Positions 24,291 to 33,415 are shown, counted from the stretch's first letter. The stretch is DNA of 64,000 nucleotides from Acidimicrobiales bacterium (GCA_020628865.1 JAHDEJ010000005.1:124001-188000), one strand, 5' to 3'. Notes: generated by a model not told the origin, from the letters alone. Translations and numbers: made by a program.

Positions 24291-25142
24291 TCAGGCGGTG
24301 GTGAATGCGGCTTCGAAGTACTCGGCGATGTCGCGGAACGTGACGACGCCGACCGACCGTCCGGTCTCGTTGGTGAGCATCAGGTAGCGGTGCCGCTTGG
24401 CGGCCATCTCGTGGAGCCCGTCGACGATCGACGCTGATGGCAGCGCGCTCGCCCACACGGTGGTCATCCAGTCGCCGACCGGATGATCGTTGAGATCCTC
24501 GACCCGGCACGCGACCTTGCGGAACACATCGTGCTGCGTGAACTCGCCGATGACGACATCGCGGTCGTCGACCACCGAGATGAGCCCGCGGTCCATCCGT
24601 TGCATCAAATCGATGGCTTCGAACAGGGTGGTCTCCGTGGTGACGTCGACGGACACGCGGCTGGGCATGCCGTAGAAGTCCACGTGGCGCAGCGCATGCT
24701 CGGCGCTGAAGGCGTCGTCGTCCTCGGGTTGCTCGGCGAGGAAGTTCGAGGCGAGTCGGATCAGGTCGTAGTGGGTCACGTTGCCGTAGCGGCCGTCGTC
24801 GTCGAGCACGACGGGAAGGTTGCGGAACCCGCCGTCGCCCATCGTGCGGAGCGCCGCCATGGCCGATTCATTGCGGTCGATCAGGTGTGGGTTGGGTGTC
24901 ATGAAGCCTTCGACCGTTTGGTCCCACATGTCGGGTGACTTGACCACCCGATGGGTGACGTCGTGTTCGGTGAAGATGCCGACGATGCGGCCGGCGTCCA
25001 TCACGAACGAGCAGCTCGTGTCGGCGTTCGCCATCGCCATGACGCTGTCGCGGACGGTGGTGCCGGTGTCCAACACGACCTGAGAGGACAACTGCATGTC
25101 CTGCAACGAGGTCTGCTCGAAGTGTTCGACGATGTTGGCCAT
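24291..25142 (-). CDS. Protein with four CBS domains
   Basis: 283 residues made almost entirely of two CBS pairs: about 10-75 and 80-140, then 150-215 and 220-280. Typical motifs are GIFTEHDVTHRVV, GNVTHYDLIRL, GEFTQHDVFRKV and VGVVTFRDIAEYF. CBS pairs bind adenosine ligands (AMP, ATP, SAM, c-di-AMP) and regulate partner proteins. No catalytic domain is attached. It lies 72 nt downstream of mrpG on the same strand, which makes regulation of ion transport a reasonable but untested guess. Confidence 0.85.
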   Translation of the reverse strand: MANIVEHFEQTSLQDMQLSSQVVLDTGTTVRDSVMAMANADTSCSFVMDAGRIVGIFTEHDVTHRVVKSPDMWDQTVEGFMTPNPHLIDRNESAMAALRTMGDGGFRNLPVVLDDDGRYGNVTHYDLIRLASNFLAEQPEDDDAFSAEHALRHVDFYGMPSRVSVDVTTETTLFEAIDLMQRMDRGLISVVDDRDVVIGEFTQHDVFRKVACRVEDLNDHPVGDWMTTVWASALPSASIVDGLHEMAAKRHRYLMLTNETGRSVGVVTFRDIAEYFEAAFTTA

Positions 25143-25214
25143 GGCCTGCTCCCCCTGCTCGGCGTAGCCCGAGGTTAGGGGACGCGCCGGGTGCGACGCC
25201 CGAGAACCCGGCGG

Positions 25215-25553
25215 TCAGTCCTCGTCGGCGGCCGGCGCCGCTTGCTGATCGCGGGTGAGTTCGTCGATGATCAAGTGCGAGTTGTCGCCCGTCCGATGTT
25301 CGGCCTGGAACAGGAGATGCACGCCGAGCGGGAGCGTCAACGACATTGCGAGCACACCGACGAGCAGGAGCGCTCCGGCCGACGTACCGAGCTCGAGGCT
25401 CACTCCGGCGGCTGCGATGATGAAGGCGATCGGGCTGGCCTTGCCGGCGGAATGGAACCGGGCGTAGGCCGTCGAGAACTTGAGCAGGCCGACACCGGCG
25501 AGCACGGCGACGGCGCTCCCGGCGATCATGAGAATTTCGGCGACGATGCTCAT
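25215..25553 (-). CDS. mrpG: Na+/H+ antiporter subunit MrpG (MnhG)
   Basis: 112 residues. Three membrane helices carry the MnhG pattern LLKFSTAYARFHSAGKAS and LTLPLGVHLLF. The C-terminal 30 residues are hydrophilic and acidic. It is the last gene of the seven-gene Mrp operon, and its ATG overlaps the mrpF stop (ATGA). Mrp complexes exchange cytoplasmic Na+ for protons and need all small subunits for assembly. Confidence 0.92.
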   Translation of the reverse strand: MSIVAEILMIAGSAVAVLAGVGLLKFSTAYARFHSAGKASPIAFIIAAAGVSLELGTSAGALLLVGVLAMSLTLPLGVHLLFQAEHRTGDNSHLIIDELTRDQQAAPAADED

Positions 25554-25813
25554 GATGACTCCTCCGTCTGGTCGAGGGTGAGGAACCTGCTCGCGGCAAC
25601 GGTCGCGGTGAAGCCGATGATCGAGAGGACCACGAGCAGCACCAGATTGGCCGGATCGTCGCGGCGGGCGGCGTCGACCGCGATGGCTCCCATCAGCGAG
25701 ACGAGGATGACGTCCATGGCGATGATGCGGTCGGCCAGGTTCGGGCCGCGGACCAGTCGGATGGTGCCCATGAGTCCGGCGATGAGGAATCCGATCAGCG
25801 CGACGACGGTCAT
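25550..25813 (-). CDS. mrpF: Na+/H+ antiporter subunit MrpF (MnhF)
   Basis: 87 residues from ATG 25813. Three helices carry the MnhF core RLVRGPNLADRIIAMDVI, followed by a helix ending in FTATVAASRFL. The frame is open far upstream through mrpE, but only this part is MrpF-like. The start overlaps the mrpE stop by 4 nt. Confidence 0.93.
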   Translation of the reverse strand: MTVVALIGFLIAGLMGTIRLVRGPNLADRIIAMDVILVSLMGAIAVDAARRDDPANLVLLVVLSIIGFTATVAASRFLTLDQTEESS

Positions 25814-26310
25814 GCGTCCACCTTGTCCACTGGAAGGGCTTCGCGTGCGAGGCGAGCGAGCTGCTCGACGTGGGCGACCGTCTCGACCGTGCGGTCGTGG
25901 TGCAGCACGTGGAGGTACAGCGTGCAGGTTTCGGGGTCGGCGTCGACGACGGCGGTGCCGGGTGTGAGCGTGATGGCCACGGTCAGGAGGAGGAGATGGT
26001 TCCGTGTCGACTTCGGGACCTTCACCGCGATGACCGATTCCTCGGTGTAGTCGGTGGGGGTGAGCACCTCGTAGGCGACGGACTTGGTGGACTGGACGAG
26101 GTCGACGATGACCAGCCAGCTGAGCCGCACGAGGGCGCCGAAGTTGACCCCGCCCTGGCCGGCGGTACCGAGGCCGAGGGCCAGGATGAGTGTGGAGAGG
26201 ACGGCACCGGACGCAACGTTGGCGAAGGAGAGGTCGCGCCACAGACCGCACCATGCGGCGGTGAAGACGACGATCATCACGAAGCGGCGAGTGGTCAGCC
26301 AGGGGTTCAC
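25810..26310 (-). CDS. mrpE: Na+/H+ antiporter subunit MrpE (MnhE)
   Basis: 166 residues from GTG 26310. Two N-terminal membrane segments are followed by the MnhE domain with TRNHLLLLTVAITLTPGTAVVD and the cytoplasmic YLHVLHHD segment. The start overlaps mrpD by 4 nt (GTGA). Small structural subunit of the Mrp complex. Confidence 0.93.
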   Translation of the reverse strand: MNPWLTTRRFVMIVVFTAAWCGLWRDLSFANVASGAVLSTLILALGLGTAGQGGVNFGALVRLSWLVIVDLVQSTKSVAYEVLTPTDYTEESVIAVKVPKSTRNHLLLLTVAITLTPGTAVVDADPETCTLYLHVLHHDRTVETVAHVEQLARLAREALPVDKVDA

Positions 26311-27797
26311 GAGAGCACCGCCTCTCGGTAGACCTCGGCGTCTCGGAGGTCGTTGGCAGCTCGTTCACTCATGTCGTAGACGGTTCCGGCGAACACGGAG
26401 ATGAACAGCGAGCCGGCGACGGCGAGTGCGGTTGCGGAGCGCATCATTCGACGGTTGGCCCGCGTTTCGGTGGGGGTGTCGGGCAGGTCGGCCGGGTCGG
26501 GTGCGGGACCCCAGAACACGCCCAGCCAGATCTTCGTCATCGAGAGGAGGGTGAGTGCACCCGCCACGAGGGCGGCGGTGACGACGATCGGTCGGCCGGC
26601 CTCGATGCCGGCGGAGATGACGGACAGCTTGGCGACGAACCCCGAGAAGGGCGGGAGGCCGGCGAGGCTGAGCGCTGGGATGACGAACAGGGCGGCGATG
26701 AGCGGGCGGCGTCGGGCCATGCCACCGCTCTTGTCGAGCGAGCTCGTTCCCTGGTCGTTCTCGATGAGGCCGCCGACGAGGAACAGCACCGTCTTGACCG
26801 GCATGTGGTGGAGGAGGAACAGGATGGCGCCCGTGGTTCCAGCCGCGGTGAACAGGCCGAGCCCCATCAGCATGTAGCCGATCTGGCTGATGATGTGGAA
26901 CGACAGGATCCGCTTCACGTTGCCCTGGGCGAGTGCGCCGACAGCGCCGATGATCATCGTGAGGCCGGCGATGATCAACATGACGGGGCCGAGGTCGTCC
27001 ATGCCCATGAGGGTGTGGAACCGGATCATGGCGTAGATGCCGATCTTCGTGAGCAGACCAGCGAAGATCGCCGTGATCGTGGTGGGGGCCGTCGGGTAGG
27101 AGTCGGGCAGCCACGAGAAGAGCGGGAAGACCGCGGCCTTCGTGCCGAACACGACGAAGAACCAGGCGCCGAGCCCGATTCTCACGCCGGAGGAGAGCTC
27201 GGGAATCCGCTCGGTGAGCAGCGCCATGTTGACGGTACCGGTCGAGGCGTAGACGAAGGCGAGTCCGAAGAGGAACAGGGTGGAGGCCAGCAGGTTCATG
27301 GCCACGTAGGTCATGCCGGATTGGATCTGGCCTCGCTGGCCCTGGTGAGTGAGCAGGACGTAGCTCGAGACGAGGATGAGCTCGAAGGCCACGAACAGCG
27401 TGAAGAGGTCGCCGGTGAGCATGGCGAGGGAGACGCCGGACGCCAGGACGGAGAGGAGCGGTCCGGAGAGTTCCGGGTTTGACCCCCAAGCGGTGCGCCG
27501 CTGACCGATGGCGAACAGCTCGACGATGACGATGAGCGACAGGGCGACGGGAAGGGCGAGCGCGGCGAACATGTCGGCGACCAGCACGATGCCGAGCTCG
27601 GCACTCCAGCCACCGACGTGGACCACATGGGTTCCGTCGTGGTGGACGCCGTTGAGCATGAGCATCGACGACACCGCGGCGATCACGAGGCCGGCGAGGG
27701 TGAAGAAGTCTCGCGCCCGGGGGAGCCGCCTGGTGCCGAGCGCGGCCGCCGCGAGGAACAGTGGCGCCAGGATCGTGAGGCTGACGAGGACGGTCAC
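26307..27797 (-). CDS. mrpD: Na+/H+ antiporter subunit MrpD (complex I NuoN/M-like)
   Basis: 496 residues with about 14 membrane helices of the proton-conducting antiporter family shared with complex I. The key region FFVVFGTKAAVFPLFSWLPDSYPTAP carries the conserved membrane lysine, and GNVKRILSFHIISQIGYMLMG the second one. The acidic helix FVAFELILVSSYVLL supplies the conserved Glu. Start GTG 27797 overlaps the mrpC stop by 4 nt. One of the two large antiporter-like subunits (with MrpA). Confidence 0.95.
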   Translation of the reverse strand: MTVLVSLTILAPLFLAAAALGTRRLPRARDFFTLAGLVIAAVSSMLMLNGVHHDGTHVVHVGGWSAELGIVLVADMFAALALPVALSLIVIVELFAIGQRRTAWGSNPELSGPLLSVLASGVSLAMLTGDLFTLFVAFELILVSSYVLLTHQGQRGQIQSGMTYVAMNLLASTLFLFGLAFVYASTGTVNMALLTERIPELSSGVRIGLGAWFFVVFGTKAAVFPLFSWLPDSYPTAPTTITAIFAGLLTKIGIYAMIRFHTLMGMDDLGPVMLIIAGLTMIIGAVGALAQGNVKRILSFHIISQIGYMLMGLGLFTAAGTTGAILFLLHHMPVKTVLFLVGGLIENDQGTSSLDKSGGMARRRPLIAALFVIPALSLAGLPPFSGFVAKLSVISAGIEAGRPIVVTAALVAGALTLLSMTKIWLGVFWGPAPDPADLPDTPTETRANRRMMRSATALAVAGSLFISVFAGTVYDMSERAANDLRDAEVYREAVLS

Positions 27798-28183
27798 GAT
27801 TCGACCCCCTCGGTCTCGGAGTCATCGTCGTCGGTGGCCATGCGGGCGATCCGGATGTCTTCGAGGTCGTCCTCCACCAGGTCGTCGCCGGTGAGGTTCT
27901 GCTGCCGCTGGGCGAGTGCGAGCATGAAGAGGGTCAGGCCGAAGCTGATGACGATTGCGGTGAGGGCCAGCGCCTGGGGGAGTGGGTTCGCGATGGTGCT
28001 GGGGTCGTTCTGATTTGCGAGTGGTGGTGTGCCGGCCGGGCCTCCGGAGGCCAGGAGCGCGAGCACGGCTGCGTGACCGAGGAGGGAGAACCCGAGGATG
28101 ATCCGGCTCAGTGAGCGGGCGGTGATCATGTACACGCCGACGCCGGTCAGGCCGGCGATTGCAACGAGGAGGGAGACGCTCAC
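27794..28183 (-). CDS. mrpC: Na+/H+ antiporter subunit MrpC (NuoK-like)
   Basis: 129 residues from GTG 28183, which overlaps the mrpB stop (GTGA). Three helices carry the NuoK-like pattern GVYMITARSLSRIILGFSLL and PLPQALALTAIVISFGLTLF. The C-terminal 35 residues are strongly acidic, longer than in many MrpC proteins. Partner of MrpD in the membrane arm. Confidence 0.92.
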   Translation of the reverse strand: MSVSLLVAIAGLTGVGVYMITARSLSRIILGFSLLGHAAVLALLASGGPAGTPPLANQNDPSTIANPLPQALALTAIVISFGLTLFMLALAQRQQNLTGDDLVEDDLEDIRIARMATDDDDSETEGVES

Positions 28184-28635
28184 GAGGCCACCTCCGACGA
28201 GTCCGGTGACTGCGGCCGCTTCGCAGTGATGTCGCCGACGCCGAGTCCGTCGAGCAGTGCGATGATCAGACCGACGACGATGGCGGAGACGCCCAGGTCG
28301 AAGGGGAGGGCGGATCCTGACTTCACCTTGCCGAGGAGTGGGACCTCGATGGAGCCCACTGCCTGGTCGAGGAGCGGCTCGCCGAAGAAGAGCGGAATGG
28401 CGGCGACGACGATGACCATGAGCGTGCCGCCGGAGAGCAGGGTCATGGCGTGGGTGGGCCGCTGGATGCCGGCGATGGCGCGCAGGGTGACCACGGCACC
28501 GAACACGAGGCCGGCGGCGAAGCCACCGCCGGGGGCGTTGTGCCCGGCGAAGAAGAGGTAGACGCCGACGAGAATGGCGAGGGGGGTCGCCGTGCGAACG
28601 CCCAGCTGGAGCACGGGTGAGCTTCCGCCGATCAT
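28180..28635 (-). CDS. mrpB: Na+/H+ antiporter subunit MrpB (MnhB)
   Basis: 151 residues from ATG 28635 (overlapping the mrpA stop). Four helices carry the MnhB signature FFAGHNAPGGGFAAGLVFG. Upstream of the Met the frame is open through mrpA but is not coding there. Structural subunit next to the C-terminal part of MrpA. Confidence 0.93.
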   Translation of the reverse strand: MIGGSSPVLQLGVRTATPLAILVGVYLFFAGHNAPGGGFAAGLVFGAVVTLRAIAGIQRPTHAMTLLSGGTLMVIVVAAIPLFFGEPLLDQAVGSIEVPLLGKVKSGSALPFDLGVSAIVVGLIIALLDGLGVGDITAKRPQSPDSSEVAS

Positions 28636-30914
28636 GCGTTGGCCTCCGTTTCCCGGGTGTTGGCGAGCGCAAGGATGCCGATGGCGACCACGGCGAGCAC
28701 GACGACTTCGCCGAGGGTGTCGAGCGCTCGGAGGTCGGTGAGGATCACGTTGACGATGTTGGCGCCGCCACCTTCGTCGACGGCGGCTTCGGCGAGTTCC
28801 TCGATCGGGGGTGTGCCCGACGGGTTGGAACCTGATGCGGCGAGGGCGAGTGCCACGCCGACGCCGAGGATTGTCGAGACGGCCATGCGAACGGATTTCC
28901 AGGTGGCGTGGGCGGCCGGGAAGCTGCGAGCCAGGTGGCCGAGGCCGAGCACGAATCCGACGACGATCACGGTCTCGACGACGAGCTGTGTGAGGGCGAG
29001 GTCCGGCGCGCCGTGCACGACGAAGATGCCGCTGACGCCGAGGCCCACGGCGCCGAGGGTGAGCGCGGCGCCGAGGCGGGAGCTGACGAATGCGCCCGCA
29101 AGCGCAGCGACGACGATGGCGAGTGCCAGAGCCCCTTGGAAGGGGCTGTCCCACAGCACGAGCGTGTCCACGTCGATGTCACTGGCGAAGGGGATGGTGG
29201 CGGTGAGGGCGACGAGGACCATGGTGGCCAGGTAGACGGGGAGCGAGCCGTGTTGGATGGCGGCGATCGGTTGGGGTGCCCAGGCAAGGAATCGATCGAG
29301 GCCGGAGTCGACCATGTCGGCGCCGCGCGCTTCGGGTGCCGGCTGATCGACCCGGTTGAGGATGAACGCTCCGACGACGACGCCGGCGGCGACGATGCCC
29401 AGCGACACCATGAAGCCGGTGGTCAGCCCGGGCCATCGGTAGAGCAGGTAGACCTCGGCCTTCTTGTCGATCTCGATTGCTGCGGGGCGCACGATGTTGT
29501 TGACGGCACCCATTGCGATGTAGCCGACGATGCTCCCGAGTCCGAGGATCGTGGTGGCGATCGTCATCCCGGGACGTCGTGGTGCGACCGATGTGTCGGG
29601 TCCGGCGCCGAAGGTTCCGAGAAGGAAGCGGGTCGTGTAGGCGACCGTGATGACGGATCCGCCGATGATCGAGGTCGACACGATGAGTGCGTCGATGCCG
29701 CTCAGTTTGAGGGCGGCCTCGACGGCCGCTTCCTTGGCGGCGAAGCCGAGAAGTGGGGGAACGCCGGCCATGGAGAGGCCGGAGACGACGGCGACGGCGG
29801 TGGCGATGGGCATCGTTCGGTGGAGCCCACCGAGCTCCCTGATGTCTCGGGTGCCGGTGCGAATGTCGATCTCGCCGACCACCGCAAAGAGTGCCGCCTT
29901 GAAGATGGCGTGAGCGAAGAGGATGGAGATGGCGGCGAAGGTGGCTTTGGCGGTTCCGACGCTGAGCAGGGTGACGAGGAGGCCGAGCTGGGAGATCGTT
30001 CCCCAGGCGAGGATGAGCTTGGCGTCGCGATGGCGCAGCGAGGTGATGCCGCCCCACAGCATGGAGGTGATGCCGAGGGCGAGGCCGACCCACTTCCAGG
30101 TGGCGACGTCGACGAAGGCGGGACCGGTGATGGCGAGGAGGAGGACGCCGGCCTTCACCATCGTTGCGGAGTGGAGGTAGGCGCTCACGGGAGTGGGTGC
30201 TTTCATTGCCCCGGGCAGCCAGACGTGGAACGGCACCTGCGCAGACTTCGTGGCGACACCGCCGAGAATCAGGAGCGCCGCGATCCACCCTCGACCGCCG
30301 GTGATGGGCTCGAGCTCGCTGAGTGAGGTCGTGCCGGCTTCGGATCCGAGGATGACGAGACCGCCGAGGAGGGAGAGGCCGCCGGCACCGGTGATCATGA
30401 GCGCTCGGCGAGCGGCGTCTCGAACCGATGCATCGACGTCTTTGTGGCCGACCAGCACGAATGACGTGATGGAGGTGAACTCCCAGAAGATGAAGACGGT
30501 CCAGATGGAGTCAGCGAGAACGAGACCGAGCATGGATGTGGAGAACGCAAGAAGGGACGCCGTCATCCGCGGCATCTGGGCGCTGCTGCTCGAGAAGTAG
30601 CCGGTGGCGTAGGTGAGCACGAGGGTTCCGATGCCCGAGACAAGCAGTGTCATCAGCAGTGCGATCGAATCCGTCCGGAAGCTGAAGCCGACGTCGAGGC
30701 CTTCCACCCACAGGAGTTCCGTGGTGAAGGGTTCGGCCGAGCCCGCGAGAAGGATGACTGTCCAGATGGTCGTCAGCAGCGGTGGGATTGCGGCGATGCC
30801 GAGCCCGAGTCGGTGGTCTCGTCGGGCGCCGAGCGCGCTGAGCGGGATCGCAACGACGTGCAGCACGAGGAGGGTCCAGAGGATCCAGGGTTCTGCAAAT
30901 GAATCGACGGTCAC
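28632..30914 (-). CDS. mrpA: Na+/H+ antiporter subunit MrpA (NuoL-like)
   Basis: 760 residues from GTG 30914. The NuoL-like part (1-500) has FIFWEFTSITSFVLVGH, LLILGGVATKSAQVPFHVWL with the conserved lysine and PTPVSAYLHSATMVKAG, and LFAHAIFKAALF. The C-terminal part (from about 580) is the MrpA extension with GIFVVHGAPDLALTQLVVE and NVILTDLRALDTLGE. First gene of a complete mrpABCDEFG set with every junction overlapping, so one transcript is very likely. Excludes Na+ and helps pH control. The ribosome-binding site is weak and distant (GGAG 14 nt away). Confidence 0.95.
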   Translation of the reverse strand: MTVDSFAEPWILWTLLVLHVVAIPLSALGARRDHRLGLGIAAIPPLLTTIWTVILLAGSAEPFTTELLWVEGLDVGFSFRTDSIALLMTLLVSGIGTLVLTYATGYFSSSSAQMPRMTASLLAFSTSMLGLVLADSIWTVFIFWEFTSITSFVLVGHKDVDASVRDAARRALMITGAGGLSLLGGLVILGSEAGTTSLSELEPITGGRGWIAALLILGGVATKSAQVPFHVWLPGAMKAPTPVSAYLHSATMVKAGVLLLAITGPAFVDVATWKWVGLALGITSMLWGGITSLRHRDAKLILAWGTISQLGLLVTLLSVGTAKATFAAISILFAHAIFKAALFAVVGEIDIRTGTRDIRELGGLHRTMPIATAVAVVSGLSMAGVPPLLGFAAKEAAVEAALKLSGIDALIVSTSIIGGSVITVAYTTRFLLGTFGAGPDTSVAPRRPGMTIATTILGLGSIVGYIAMGAVNNIVRPAAIEIDKKAEVYLLYRWPGLTTGFMVSLGIVAAGVVVGAFILNRVDQPAPEARGADMVDSGLDRFLAWAPQPIAAIQHGSLPVYLATMVLVALTATIPFASDIDVDTLVLWDSPFQGALALAIVVAALAGAFVSSRLGAALTLGAVGLGVSGIFVVHGAPDLALTQLVVETVIVVGFVLGLGHLARSFPAAHATWKSVRMAVSTILGVGVALALAASGSNPSGTPPIEELAEAAVDEGGGANIVNVILTDLRALDTLGEVVVLAVVAIGILALANTRETEANA

Positions 30915-31016
30915 GACGAGGCCCGCTCCTTCCTACTCATCGGTGCACCACATGGAACGTAGACGGTCCTGCGTGATGGGTGGGGACAGTTCGAGACGTT
31001 TAATCCTACTTTGAAA

Positions 31017-31034
31017 AGGGATGTTGCGATCCCT
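31017..31034. promoter_or_regulatory. Inverted repeat in the mrpA-sigma factor divergent region
   Basis: AGGGAT (31017-31022) and ATCCCT (31029-31034) are separated by 6 nt. They lie between mrpA and the divergent sigma-factor gene in an unusually AT-rich stretch (30995-31105). An operator for either direction is plausible. No matching regulator is known here. Confidence 0.35.
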
Positions 31035-31072
31035 GTGAATAAGATTCTCCAAAATAAATAACCCTAAAAATA

Positions 31073-31101
31073 TTGACCTTTAAATTGTGGTGTGTTTAAC
31101 T
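31073..31101 (+). promoter_or_regulatory. Candidate promoter giving a leaderless sigma-factor mRNA
   Basis: TTGACC (31073-31078) and TTAACT (31096-31101) are 17 nt apart (16 nt if TTTAAC is used). Transcription would start at about 31107-31108, exactly at the ATG of the sigma factor. No Shine-Dalgarno sequence precedes that ATG. Leaderless mRNAs are common in actinobacteria. Confidence 0.55.
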
Positions 31102-31107
31102 TTGGTC

Positions 31108-31890
31108 ATGAACACACGAACCATTTCCACCACCGGGTTGCTCTCGCCTGCGGAAGAGGTGCGTCTCGCCCGTCTCATGCAGCTCGGCGCCGACGCTGAG
31201 GCAGCCATCACCGATGGTCGCGGCACCGCCGACGACCGGGCCGCGGCCGCACGGGGCCGCCGGGCGCGTCACCGGTTCATCGAGGCCAACCTCGGTCTCG
31301 TGCACTCCATGGCCCGCCGTTTCGGCCGGCCCCGCCACGTCGCACTCGACGATGTGGTGCAGGACGGAATGATCGGCCTCCACGTGGCCGTCGACCGTTT
31401 CGATCCCGACGCCGGATTCCGGTTCTCCACCTACGCAAGCTGGTGGATTCGCCAGACCATGCAGAAGGGTCTCGAGGTTTCGGCCGGCCCGATCCGCATT
31501 CCCCACGCTGTTCGTTCCGCATCGCTGAACGAGCCAGAGGATCCGTCGGATTCGACCTCGCTCGAGGCGATGGCCCGGACCGCCGGTCGGGTGGACAGCA
31601 TCGATGCGGTGCCCGGTTGGTCGGACTCGGTTGCCTGCACGGAGTCTTCGGACCCGGGCATGGAGGCGATCGAGGGTGTGCTCATGGAGCGCATCGGTGA
31701 AGAGCTGGATCAGCTCGACCCGCTGACCCGACGTCAACTCGATCGCTGGTTCGGCATCGATGGTCAGGAGTCCGAGTCGCTGCGCCGGATCGCCGCCAAC
31801 GAAGGCATGTCGGCCACTGCGGTGCGCAAGCGGATCGAGAAGGGGCTGGACCAGCTGCGTCACAGCTGCAACCTGGTGCCTGCCGCCTAG
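31108..31890 (+). CDS. RNA polymerase sigma-70 family factor
   Basis: 260 residues. Region 2 is clear (about 55-115): FIEANLGLVHSMARRFGRPR, DVVQDGMIGLHVAVDRFDP and FSTYASWWIRQTMQKGLE. A region 4 helix-turn-helix lies at 225-255 (SLRRIAANEGMSATAVRKRI). Region 1.1 is absent, and region 3 is replaced by a Ser/Asp/Glu-rich linker (140-195), so it is a small alternative factor rather than the housekeeping one. No anti-sigma gene is adjacent. Placement between the Mrp operon and a Ca2+/Na+ exchanger suggests a link with ion or osmotic stress. The downstream exchanger gene begins 2 nt after the stop. Confidence 0.9.
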   Translation: MNTRTISTTGLLSPAEEVRLARLMQLGADAEAAITDGRGTADDRAAAARGRRARHRFIEANLGLVHSMARRFGRPRHVALDDVVQDGMIGLHVAVDRFDPDAGFRFSTYASWWIRQTMQKGLEVSAGPIRIPHAVRSASLNEPEDPSDSTSLEAMARTAGRVDSIDAVPGWSDSVACTESSDPGMEAIEGVLMERIGEELDQLDPLTRRQLDRWFGIDGQESESLRRIAANEGMSATAVRKRIEKGLDQLRHSCNLVPAA

Positions 31891-31891
31891 C

Positions 31892-32836
31892 GTGGCCCAC
31901 GCGCTGCTCCTGCTCGGTGCAGGTTTGACGGTGCTGGTCATCGGTGGCCGGCTCGTCGTCGACGCCGCATCGGTGGTCGGAACCCGACTGGGCCTTTCCC
32001 CCGGCCTGGTCGGGCTGACGATCGTTGCCGCCGGCACGAGTGCGCCGGAACTGGCGGTCGTGTTGCAGGCGCTCGCTCGAGACGACGAGGAGCTTGCGAT
32101 CGGCAGCATCGTCGGTTCGAACATTGCCAACGTCTGGTTGGTTCTCGGCCTGGCCGCCGTGATCGGTGCGGTCCAGGTCGGCGTGCGGGCCGCCCGGGCC
32201 GACCTTCCGGTGCTCGTCGGAGCATCTGCCCTCACGTTTCTCCTGGCCCGGGATGGTTCGATCAGTCCGATCGACGGTGCGTTGCTGGTGGCCGCTCTGG
32301 CGGTTTTCGTCGGTTGGAGCGTTCGAGCGGGTGGCCTCGACGAGCTGGGTGAGGATCCATCCCCACCGGTCTCCGCGCGTCGGCTGGCGCGGGCTGGTGG
32401 TGAACTCGTCGCCGGATTGGCGCTCTTGGTGGTGAGCGCTCGCTGGGCCGTCAGGGGCGCCGAAGAGATCGCCGTGGCGCTTGGGGTGTCCGAGTTGGTG
32501 ATCGGCCTGACGGTCCTGGCGATCGGCACGTCGCTTCCGGAGATCATCACCACGATCGTGGCCGCAGTGCGCGGGAGCAGTGAGATGGCGCTCGGGAACG
32601 CGGTGGGGTCGAACATCTTCAACCTGCTGCTGGTGCTGGGGGTGGCTGGGATCGTGTCGGGAACGGGTGCCGCCGTGTCCGATGACGTGGCGCTTCGAGC
32701 GATTCCGGTGATGGTCGGCGCGGCTGTGGTCGTGGCGGTGATCGGAATTCGATGGCGCCGTCTGGGCCGTGGTTCCGGCCTGGTGCTGGTTGGTCTCTAC
32801 GGCTCGTATCTCGCAGCACTCGTGGGGATCGAGTAA
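31892..32836 (+). CDS. Calcium/sodium exchanger (YrbG/CaCA family)
   Basis: 314 residues from GTG 31892. Ten helices are arranged as two inverted repeats, each with the alpha-repeat signature: GLTIVAAGTSAPELAV with GSIVGSNIANV, and GLTVLAIGTSLPEIIT with GNAVGSNIFN. The acidic residues of those motifs bind the exchanged cation. It starts 2 nt after the sigma-factor stop with no ribosome-binding site of its own, so translation is probably coupled. Confidence 0.93.
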   Translation: MAHALLLLGAGLTVLVIGGRLVVDAASVVGTRLGLSPGLVGLTIVAAGTSAPELAVVLQALARDDEELAIGSIVGSNIANVWLVLGLAAVIGAVQVGVRAARADLPVLVGASALTFLLARDGSISPIDGALLVAALAVFVGWSVRAGGLDELGEDPSPPVSARRLARAGGELVAGLALLVVSARWAVRGAEEIAVALGVSELVIGLTVLAIGTSLPEIITTIVAAVRGSSEMALGNAVGSNIFNLLLVLGVAGIVSGTGAAVSDDVALRAIPVMVGAAVVVAVIGIRWRRLGRGSGLVLVGLYGSYLAALVGIE

Positions 32837-32855
32837 CGCCTTTCTAAATAGCATC

Positions 32856-32883
32856 TTTACAAAGTACCTATTTCATGTATAGT
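32856..32883 (+). promoter_or_regulatory. Promoter of the universal stress protein gene
   Basis: TTTACA (32856-32861), a 16-nt spacer and TATAGT (32878-32883) resemble a standard sigma-70-type promoter. Its predicted start (about 32890) gives a short leader containing a perfect AAGGAGG at 32896-32902, 6 nt before ATG 32909. Confidence 0.65.
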
Positions 32884-32908
32884 CTTAATACGACGAAGGA
32901 GGCTCAAC

Positions 32909-33415
32909 ATGAAAAAGGACGCGATTGACGACACTGGCCGGCCTCCCCTGATCGTCGTCGGTTTCGAGGACGCCGCCCGCTCGTCGGCGGCACTTCGGTG
33001 GAGCATCGAACGCAGCCGGATGAACGGCGCATCCATCCGCGTGGTCCACGCCTCGGCCTTTCCAATCACGGCGCATGACGGGCCATCCGCGGCCGTGGCG
33101 CAGCGGCTGAGCAACCCGAGTTGGGCCACGCTTCACTCCACCGTGGCAGCCTTCGATCCCCCGAACGACGTGCACACCGTTGCCGACCAGGGTCGGCCCG
33201 TCGATGTGATTCGCCGTTGGTCGGAGGACGCCACGGTGGTGGTGCTCGGTCGAGCTCGGAAGCGGGGATGGCGCCGTTCGCTGGCCGACCGGGTGCGGCG
33301 GTCGCTCGATGTTCCCGTGCTCGAGATCGACGAAACCGATCTCGGTGTCATCGACCTCGCCCCTGCCCGCGCCCGCCGCGCTCTCTCGAACGACGAAGGA
33401 CGGATCTCCTCATGA
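32909..33415 (+). CDS. Universal stress protein family protein
   Basis: 168 residues. The Usp fold is suggested by PPLIVVGFEDAARSSAALRW at the N-terminus, IRVVHASAFP, and VVVLGRARKRGWRRSLADRV near the nucleotide-loop position. The canonical G-2x-G-9x-G(S/T) loop is only partly kept, so ATP binding is uncertain. It overlaps the antiporter gene start (ATGA) and probably acts with it. The promoter and Shine-Dalgarno are strong. Confidence 0.75.
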   Translation: MKKDAIDDTGRPPLIVVGFEDAARSSAALRWSIERSRMNGASIRVVHASAFPITAHDGPSAAVAQRLSNPSWATLHSTVAAFDPPNDVHTVADQGRPVDVIRRWSEDATVVVLGRARKRGWRRSLADRVRRSLDVPVLEIDETDLGVIDLAPARARRALSNDEGRISS

